Source: an uncultured Lachnospiraceae bacterium
GTDB taxonomy: Bacteria > Bacillota > Clostridia > Lachnospirales > Lachnospiraceae
Length of the DNA: 5,700 bases
Reading direction: 5' to 3'
NCBI GenBank assembly: GCA_947174985.1
Contig: CAMWLB010000208.1
Location: 1 to 5,700 of the forward strand
A program made the position numbers and the translations under genes. This document shows, piece by piece, positions 1-5,700 of this stretch. How positions within the stretch are numbered: position 1 is the stretch's first letter; the number at the start of each line of letters is the position of its first letter. The notes under the pieces were generated by a model. The model did no database searches. It was not told where the DNA came from and was given only the letters and a program-made list of their open reading frames with translations.

Positions 1-1
1 T

Positions 2-2992
2 ACGCCGTCAACAAAGTCATGCGCCGTCATAGGTATGATTTCCGACCTTGTCTCACCGCAAGATTTGCAGGTTTTATACCGCGGTTTTATGGAATATATA
101 CGGGAAAAGTTCATCACGACGGAAGAGACGCTGGATTTGCTCAGGGAATCGCTGGACAGCTCCGCAATCGTAAAAAACAGCGTCTTTGCTTTTGACGGCT
201 TTACCGGTTTTACCCCCATTCAGAACAGGGTAATCGGAAAGCTTTTAAGGATTGCCAAAGAGGTTATTTTAACGGTCACGCTGGATTTGCGGGAGGACCC
301 GTTTTTGATGGATGGCGAGCAGAAGCTGTTTCATATGAGCAAAAAAACGGTGGCGGATTTCGTTAAGATGGCACAGGAGGAAAAAACGGAGCGGGGAAGG
401 GATATTTTTGTGGGGTACGACGGCGAGCATCGTTTTTCCCACAATGAACCGCTTGCCCACTTGGAGCGCACGCTGTTCCGTTATCCTGTAAAGGAATATG
501 ACAAGCCGCAGTCCTCGGTGCATCTCTTTGCGGCATCCACTGTCAGGGAAGAGGTGCGGCAGACAGGAATCAAACTGCACAGACTGGTACGTGAGAAAGG
601 ATTTTTCTATCGGGATATTGCGGTGGTGGCAGGTGATTTGGAGGTTTATGCCGAGCTGGTGGAAGCAGAGTTTTCCCTGCTGGGGATTCCCTGCTTTGTG
701 GACAGAACAAGAGGAATTGTTTTAAATCCTTTGACGGAGTATATCAAGAGTGCCTTTGAGGTGCTGGCAAAAAATTTTTCCTACGAGAGCGTATTTCAGT
801 ATCTGCGGAGCGGGCTTGCAGGATTTCTGCCTGAGGAGACAGATTTGCTGGAGAATTACTGCAAGGAAACCGGCATACGGGGCAGACGGAAGTGGAGCAT
901 GCAGTTTACGAAAAGGACAGCGCAGATGAAAGAGGAGACGGAGCCGCTGCTTGCCATCAATGAGCTGCGGGAGCGTTTTTATGAGGAGCTTTCTCCGCTG
1001 TTAAACGTAGAGACAAAGAGCGCGGCGGCATATGTGGAGGCACTGTATCTTTTTCTGACCAAAAACAAAGCGGCGGAAAGGCTTGCCGCTTATGAGGAGA
1101 TGTTTCTTGACAAGGGGGAGCTTGTCAGAGCAAAGGAGTATGCACAGGTTTACCGCCTGGTGATGGAGCTTTTGGAGCAGATTATGGGACTTTTGGGTGA
1201 CGAACCCATGAGCCTGAAAGAATTTGCCGATATTTTGGAGGCGGGCTTTGCGGAGATAGAGGTGGGCACGATTCCCCAGAATGTGGACAGGGTGCTGGTA
1301 GGAGATATCGAGAGAACTCGTCTGCGGGAAGTGAAGGCGCTCTTTTTTGTGGGTGTGAACGACGGCAACATTCCGAAAAATACCGGCAAGGGCGGTATTA
1401 TTTCCGATATTGACAGGGAGTTTTTACGGCAGTCTGAGATTGAACTTGCGCCGTCCCCCAGGCAGCAGATGTACATCCAGAGACTGTATCTGTACCTCAA
1501 TATGACGAAGCCGTCAGACTTGCTCTATCTTTCTTTTGCAGGAATGAGTGGTGAGGGAAAAGCGCTGCGCCCTGCGTACCTGATTGCATCCATGCGGCAG
1601 CTTTTTCCGCAGTTGTCCGTGGAGTATCCGGAAAAAGAGCCTGTATTGTCGCAGATTATGACGCCGGAAGCGGGACTGCCCTATCTGGCGGGCGCCTTGC
1701 GGGAATATGCGCAGGGTAATATGGTGCAGGAGGAGACTGCCACGCTATACCGCGCTTACAGGGAGCGGTTGGAATACGCGGGTCTGTTACAGCGGCTTAC
1801 GGACGCGGCATTTTACCGTTATGAGCACAGCCCGCTGCAGAAAAACGTGGCGAGGGCGCTCTACGGGCAGATTTTAAGAAACAGCGTCAGCCGGTTGGAA
1901 ACCTATGCTGCCTGTGCATACCGGCATTTTTTAAAGTATGGCATGAGCCTGAAGGAGCGGGAAGAGCTTGCGTTTGAAAATGTGGACATGGGAAATGTCT
2001 TTCACGGCGTTTTAGAGGGATTTTCCCACAAGCTAGAGGAGAGCGCCTACACCTGGTTTGATTTTCCTGAGGATTTTGCGCGGGGAACTGTGGCGGATGT
2101 ACTTTCCCTCTATGCGGCGGAATATGGAGCTGCGGTACTGTACGACAACGCGAGAAACGAATACGCCATCAGGCGGATGGGACGGATTCTGGAGCGGACG
2201 GTGCTGACTTTGCAGTATCAGCTCAAAAAGGGAAGTTTTGTACCGGAGAGTTACGAAATGTCCTTTTCGTCCGTCTCGGATTTGGAGAGCGTCAACATAG
2301 CGCTGTCAAAGGAGGAGCGGATGCAGCTCTCCGGCAGGATTGACAGAGTAGACACTTTGGAGAAAGAGGATAAGCTCTATGTCAAGGTGGTGGACTATAA
2401 GTCCGGCAGCAGGAAGTTTAATCTGGCGGCGCTGTATTACGGCTTACAGCTTCAGCTCGTGGTGTATATGAACGCGGCGGTGGAGCGTGAGACAAAAAAA
2501 CATCCCGACAAGGAGGTTGTACCCGCCGCTATGCTGTACTACCATGTGTACGACCCCATTGTTTCCGCAGAGGCGGAGACTGCGCCGGAGGAAATTAACG
2601 CGGCACTGCTGGAGCAGCTCCGTGCAGGCGGTATCGTCAACAGCGACGGGGAAATCGCAAGGCGGCTGGACGAGGAAGCCGTGGCAAAATCGGACGTGAT
2701 TCCGGTGGAGTATAAAAAGGATGGCAGTCTTTCGGCGCGTTCCTCCGTGCTGAGCGGGGAGGAGCTTCAAGAAATCTCACTGTTTGTGGGCAGGAAGGTG
2801 CGGCAGCTCGGACGAGAAATTCTGGATGGGAATATTGCACTGAATCCCTATGAGAGCGGGGCGGAGAACGCCTGCACCTACTGCTCTTTTCAGGGCGTGT
2901 GCGGTTTTGACGGCGGAATGCCGGGCTGCGGGCCAAGAAGGCTTAAGGAGATGGACAAGGAAGAAGCGATGGCGCGCATACGGGAAGAATAG
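2..2992 (+). CDS. addB: ATP-dependent nuclease subunit B (AddB), 5'-truncated by the window edge
   Basis: AddB is the second subunit of the AddAB helicase-nuclease, which resects double-strand breaks for RecA-dependent recombination. In this family it has a non-motor helicase-like region that recognises Chi and a C-terminal nuclease that cuts the 5'-ended strand. Numbering residues from the ATG at 35, I see the AddB-typical block FDGFTGFTPIQ (53-63), the VGTIPQN to VNDGNIP segment (410-447), and a RecB-type nuclease core: H657 in GNVFHGVLEGF, D770 in GRIDRVD, D787 and K789 in VVDYKSG, and Q807 with Y811 in QLVVY. Four cysteines expected to hold a 4Fe-4S cluster are present: C627 in YAACAYRHF, then C947, C950 and C956 (C-x2-C-x5-C) flanking the nuclease. 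The frame is open to the left edge and the ATG at 35 has no convincing ribosome binding site. AddB is usually about 1100-1170 residues, so this is an internal Met and some 150-170 N-terminal residues are missing. The stop is TAG at 2990-2992; addA follows 15 bases later. The identity is very secure, but the first 20 or so codons are doubtful (see findings). Confidence 0.95.
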   Translation, partial: TPSTKSCAVIGMISDLVSPQDLQVLYRGFMEYIREKFITTEETLDLLRESLDSSAIVKNSVFAFDGFTGFTPIQNRVIGKLLRIAKEVILTVTLDLREDPFLMDGEQKLFHMSKKTVADFVKMAQEEKTERGRDIFVGYDGEHRFSHNEPLAHLERTLFRYPVKEYDKPQSSVHLFAASTVREEVRQTGIKLHRLVREKGFFYRDIAVVAGDLEVYAELVEAEFSLLGIPCFVDRTRGIVLNPLTEYIKSAFEVLAKNFSYESVFQYLRSGLAGFLPEETDLLENYCKETGIRGRRKWSMQFTKRTAQMKEETEPLLAINELRERFYEELSPLLNVETKSAAAYVEALYLFLTKNKAAERLAAYEEMFLDKGELVRAKEYAQVYRLVMELLEQIMGLLGDEPMSLKEFADILEAGFAEIEVGTIPQNVDRVLVGDIERTRLREVKALFFVGVNDGNIPKNTGKGGIISDIDREFLRQSEIELAPSPRQQMYIQRLYLYLNMTKPSDLLYLSFAGMSGEGKALRPAYLIASMRQLFPQLSVEYPEKEPVLSQIMTPEAGLPYLAGALREYAQGNMVQEETATLYRAYRERLEYAGLLQRLTDAAFYRYEHSPLQKNVARALYGQILRNSVSRLETYAACAYRHFLKYGMSLKEREELAFENVDMGNVFHGVLEGFSHKLEESAYTWFDFPEDFARGTVADVLSLYAAEYGAAVLYDNARNEYAIRRMGRILERTVLTLQYQLKKGSFVPESYEMSFSSVSDLESVNIALSKEERMQLSGRIDRVDTLEKEDKLYVKVVDYKSGSRKFNLAALYYGLQLQLVVYMNAAVERETKKHPDKEVVPAAMLYYHVYDPIVSAEAETAPEEINAALLEQLRAGGIVNSDGEIARRLDEEAVAKSDVIPVEYKKDGSLSARSSVLSGEELQEISLFVGRKVRQLGREILDGNIALNPYESGAENACTYCSFQGVCGFDGGMPGCGPRRLKEMDKEEAMARIREE

Positions 2993-2997
2993 GGATT

Positions 2998-3003
2998 GGG
3001 AGG
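2998..3003 (+). promoter_or_regulatory. Ribosome binding site of addA in the addB-addA gap
   Basis: GGGAGG lies four bases before the ATG at 3008 and is a good match to the Shine-Dalgarno core. It decides the addA start: the protein then begins MAVEFTPEQ, putting the Q-motif right at the N-terminus as in other AddA proteins. The whole gap after the addB TAG is only 15 bases and shows no terminator hairpin or promoter-like boxes. I infer that addA is translated from the addB transcript, probably with translational coupling. Confidence 0.85.
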
Positions 3004-3007
3004 AAGC

Positions 3008-5700
3008 ATGGCGGTAGAATTTACACCCGAACAAAAACAGGTTATCGAGCTGCATGGCTGCAATATTCTGGTATCGGCGGCAGCAGGCTCGGGAAAGACA
3101 GCGGTTCTGACGGAGCGTATTGTACAGATGGTGTGCAGAAAAGAGAATCCTGTGGATATTGACAGGCTTTTGATTGTGACTTTCACCAATGCGGCGGCAG
3201 CGGAGATGCGGGAAAGAATCAGCGCTGCTATTTTGTCAAGGCTTTCGGAGGACGGTGAGAACGAGCACTTACAGAGGCAGGCGGCATTGCTGCACAATGC
3301 CCAGATTACCACCATAGACAGCTTCTGTTTGTTTGTGTTGCGCAATAATTTTCAGGACATCGGATTAGACCCTGCCTTTCGGGTTGCGGACGAGGGAGAG
3401 TTGGAGCTGTTAAAGCAGGACGTGCTTGCGCAGCTTTTGGAGGAGCGTTTTGCCGCGTGCGAAGAGGCGTTCTTAAACTGTGTGGAATATTACTGCCCCG
3501 GGGGCAGGGAGAGTGTTTTAGAGGAGCATATTCTGGATTTGTATCGGTATGCTTTAAGTTTTCCGTTTCCGGAAGAATGGCTTTTGGAGAGAAAAGAGGA
3601 CTACCGAATCTCCACGGTGGAGGAGTTGGAGCAGTCCGGTGTGGGACAGTATCTGCTCGCCCACTTAAAACGTACGCTGCATGCGCTGTATCAGGATATG
3701 GAACAGGCTGTGGCGGTCTGTGAAGAGCCGGACGGTCCCTACATGTACGGAGAAGTGTTGGAGGCGGAGGCGGAGGCGCTTGGCGCGCTGCTTTCACTTT
3801 CAACTCTGCCGGAATTTGCGCTTCGCATACCGGCGGTGTCTTTCGGCAGGTTGTCCTCCAAAAAGGACGATTCCGTGTCCCCTGTAAAAAGGGAGCGGGT
3901 TAAGAAGCTGCGCGAGGGCGTAAAGGAAACCTTGAAAAAGTTGGTGGAAGCCTATTTTCTGCTTTCTCTTGAGGCGGGGCGAAAGCGTTTTGGGGCATGT
4001 GAGGCGGCAGTGTGCATGCTGGTGGAATTATGTCTGGATTTTAAAACCCGTCTGGACGAAAAAAAGAGGGAAAAGAAGCTGCTTGATTTTTCCGATATGG
4101 AGCATTTTGCCCTGCAGATTCTACTGAAAAGGACGGAGGATGGGCGGGTAGTGCCCACCAAAACCGCGCTGGAATACAGGGACTATTTTGCTGAGGTGCT
4201 GATTGACGAATATCAGGATAGCAATTTGGTGCAGGAATATCTGCTGAAGGCGGTTTCGGGCGAGGAAGACGGCAATTACAACCGATTTATGGTCGGGGAT
4301 GTCAAGCAGAGCATCTACAAGTTTCGTCTGGCGAGGCCTGAGCTTTTTCTGGAAAAATACCATACCTATTCTGATAAGGAGGGCGGGCTTCGGCGAATTG
4401 ACCTGCACAAAAATTTCAGGAGCAGGACTGAGGTAATAGATACCGTCAATCAGGTTTTCGGGAACATCATGACGCGTGAACTGGGCGGGATTGTGTATGA
4501 CGACGGGGCCGCGCTTTATGCCGGCGCGGTTTATCCCGAGAATACCGGCTGTGAGAGCGAGCTGATTTTGTTTGAGAAGCCGCCAAAGGAGTCGGAGTGG
4601 AACGCAAAGCAGGTGGAGGCATTAGGAATTGCTGCGCGTATCCGCAAACTAAAACAGGAATTTATGGTAACGGACAAGGAGACGGGAGAACTGCGCCCCA
4701 TAGCGTACAGGGATATCGTGGTGCTGCTTCGCACCAACAGCGGCTGGGACGAGGAATTTCGGGCGGTGTTTGAAAAGGAAGGTATTCCTGCCTACATCTC
4801 CGGCAAGACAGGCTATTTTGCGGCAAAGGAAATCAGGGATATTCTTATGTTTCTGCGCGTGCTGGACAATCCCCTGCAGGATATTCCTTTGTTTGGGGCA
4901 ATGAAGTCCATATTCGGCGATTTTTCGGACGAAGAGGCGGCGCTTGTGCGAAGCGCGGACAAGGATGGCGCGTATCTATATGACTGCCTTCAGGTGTGTG
5001 CGGGAGAAAGCAGAGAAGAGGCGGATTTGGCAGACGGCAGGGAGAACGAAAAGGTAAGTGCGGTTAGTCAAATGAGCGGTGGTGCGGGCAGAAAGGAACT
5101 GATAGCGGCTGAAGCAGGCGGGCAGAAGCGTGTAAATACGGCGCTTCAGGAAAAATGCAGGGACTTTTTGGAACAGATTGCAAAATATCGGCACTTTACG
5201 GCATATATGCCGATTCGTGAACTGTTAAAGCGGCTGTTGGATGATTACGATTATCCGGCGTATGTGGCCGCCCTGCCTGCGGGAAGCCGACGGCTTGCCA
5301 ATGTGGAAATGCTGCTGACAAAGGCGGCGGGCTTTGAAAAGAACAGCTATTACGGACTGTTTCATTTTGTGCGCTACATAGAGCAGATGGAAAAATACCA
5401 TGTGGATTATGGCGAGGCAGGTACCTTAGACGAAAATGCGGACGTGGTGCGGATTATGAGTATTCATAAGAGTAAGGGATTAGAGTTTCCTGTGGCGTTT
5501 GTGGCGGGGCTGTCGAAGCGGTTCAATATGCAGGATACTTCGCGGGCGCTGATTGTGGACGTGGATTTGGGAATCGGCACGGACTATGTCAACCCTGCGC
5601 AGCGGATAAAAAGCAAAACTCTGCGGAAAAATGTTTTGTCCGCCAAGCTGAAGCAGGACAATCTTGCGGAAGAACTGCGTGTGCTCTATGTGGCGATGAC
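3008..5700 (+). CDS. addA: ATP-dependent helicase/nuclease subunit A (AddA), 3'-truncated by the window edge
   Basis: AddA is the ATP-driven 3'-5' motor of AddAB; the family's C-terminal nuclease domain, which cuts the 3'-ended strand, lies outside the window. I translated this frame codon by codon: 897 full codons, no stop, no frameshift. UvrD/RecB-type superfamily 1 motifs appear in order: Q-motif FTPEQKQ (5-11), Walker A AAAGSGKT (24-31, K30), motif Ia TFTNAAAAEMRERI (58-71), Ib-like ITTIDSF (100-106), the AddA-typical DFSDMEHFAL (360-369), Walker B/motif II IDEYQDSN (399-406), motif III VGDVKQSIYKFR (429-440), motif IV LHKNFRSR (466-473), motif V IMSIHKSKGLEF (816-827), and the start of motif VI, EELRVLYVAMT (888-898), cut at the edge. 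All catalytic residues visible are intact, so the motor should be active. AddA proteins are usually about 1200-1280 residues, so roughly 300-380 are missing. Residues about 667-710 form a hydrophilic, low-complexity stretch that looks like an insertion. The start is set by the GGGAGG site at 2998. The RecB and PcrA/UvrD alternatives fit worse because of the AddA-specific blocks and the addB neighbour. Confidence 0.96.
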   Translation, partial: MAVEFTPEQKQVIELHGCNILVSAAAGSGKTAVLTERIVQMVCRKENPVDIDRLLIVTFTNAAAAEMRERISAAILSRLSEDGENEHLQRQAALLHNAQITTIDSFCLFVLRNNFQDIGLDPAFRVADEGELELLKQDVLAQLLEERFAACEEAFLNCVEYYCPGGRESVLEEHILDLYRYALSFPFPEEWLLERKEDYRISTVEELEQSGVGQYLLAHLKRTLHALYQDMEQAVAVCEEPDGPYMYGEVLEAEAEALGALLSLSTLPEFALRIPAVSFGRLSSKKDDSVSPVKRERVKKLREGVKETLKKLVEAYFLLSLEAGRKRFGACEAAVCMLVELCLDFKTRLDEKKREKKLLDFSDMEHFALQILLKRTEDGRVVPTKTALEYRDYFAEVLIDEYQDSNLVQEYLLKAVSGEEDGNYNRFMVGDVKQSIYKFRLARPELFLEKYHTYSDKEGGLRRIDLHKNFRSRTEVIDTVNQVFGNIMTRELGGIVYDDGAALYAGAVYPENTGCESELILFEKPPKESEWNAKQVEALGIAARIRKLKQEFMVTDKETGELRPIAYRDIVVLLRTNSGWDEEFRAVFEKEGIPAYISGKTGYFAAKEIRDILMFLRVLDNPLQDIPLFGAMKSIFGDFSDEEAALVRSADKDGAYLYDCLQVCAGESREEADLADGRENEKVSAVSQMSGGAGRKELIAAEAGGQKRVNTALQEKCRDFLEQIAKYRHFTAYMPIRELLKRLLDDYDYPAYVAALPAGSRRLANVEMLLTKAAGFEKNSYYGLFHFVRYIEQMEKYHVDYGEAGTLDENADVVRIMSIHKSKGLEFPVAFVAGLSKRFNMQDTSRALIVDVDLGIGTDYVNPAQRIKSKTLRKNVLSAKLKQDNLAEELRVLYVAM

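Noticed and set aside
35..37. ATG at 35 as the true start of a short, helicase-domain-less AddB
   Set aside because: The frame is open upstream to the window edge, no Shine-Dalgarno sequence precedes the ATG, and AddB normally has about 150 more N-terminal residues. It is better treated as internal, although the left edge is itself uncertain.
769..779. A6T5 run as a possible slippage or programmed frameshift site (also A7 runs at 341-347 and 2494-2500)
   Set aside because: The reading frame continues correctly as AddB on both sides of each run, and no downstream hairpin or alternative product is apparent.
381..2470. Many copies of AGCGG, the Bacillus subtilis Chi sequence, on the + strand of addB
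   Set aside because: The copies mostly come from the frequent GAG-CGG (Glu-Arg) and CAG-CGG (Gln-Arg) codon pairs. The Chi sequence of this organism is unknown, so a short five-base match in coding sequence is not evidence of function.
2890..3345. A 151-codon minus-strand open frame spanning the addB-addA junction
   Set aside because: It lies opposite well-supported motifs of both genes, including the AddB Fe-S trio and AddA Walker A. Its translation is Ser/Ala/Cys-rich with no recognisable domain, so it is a shadow of biased codon use.
3761..3780. Short GAGGCG tandem repeat in addA
   Set aside because: Only about three units, encoding EAEAEA within a predicted helix. This is too short to be a meaningful repeat and is compatible with ordinary Glu-Ala coding.
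3306..3803. A 165-codon minus-strand open frame opposite addA, very rich in proline and arginine
   Set aside because: The Pro/Arg richness is what the complement of Glu/Ala/Gly-rich GC-heavy codons gives. I saw no ribosome binding site or domain, and the + strand AddA frame is continuous through it.

Overview
The window holds two adjacent genes on the + strand and essentially nothing else: most of addB (running in from the left edge) followed by most of addA (running off the right edge). Together they encode the AddAB helicase-nuclease, the Firmicutes counterpart of RecBCD. The addB-addA order, the addA ribosome binding site (GGGAGG) and the style of both proteins point to a Clostridia-type Firmicute. 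A gut Lachnospiraceae-like lineage is my best guess. By eye, base composition is moderate, near half G+C, and codon use looks similar across both genes. The lineage call comes from family resemblance and was not searched.

Layout: positions 2-2992 are the 3' portion of addB. It lacks the N-terminal ~150-170 residues, including the expected Walker-A-like segment, but has the middle helicase-like region, the RecB-type nuclease core and all four iron-sulfur cysteines. Positions 2993-3007 are a 15-base gap carrying the addA ribosome binding site. Positions 3008-5700 are the 5' portion of addA: 897 complete codons with no stop. They carry superfamily 1 helicase motifs from the Q-motif to the first half of motif VI. 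The rest of motif VI and the C-terminal nuclease domain lie beyond the window.

How they work together: in the characterised family, AddA is the 3'-5' motor and also carries the nuclease for the 3'-ended strand. AddB holds the duplex end through its Fe-S/nuclease module, cuts the 5'-ended strand, and reads Chi with its inactive helicase-like domain. The product is a 3' single-stranded tail loaded with RecA. The close spacing implies one transcript and coupled translation.

I see no RNA gene, mobile element, CRISPR array, promoter or terminator, and no sign of a new system. The points worth a second look are small: a low-complexity insertion-like stretch in AddA, and a left edge (about the first 60 bases) that does not read cleanly as AddB.
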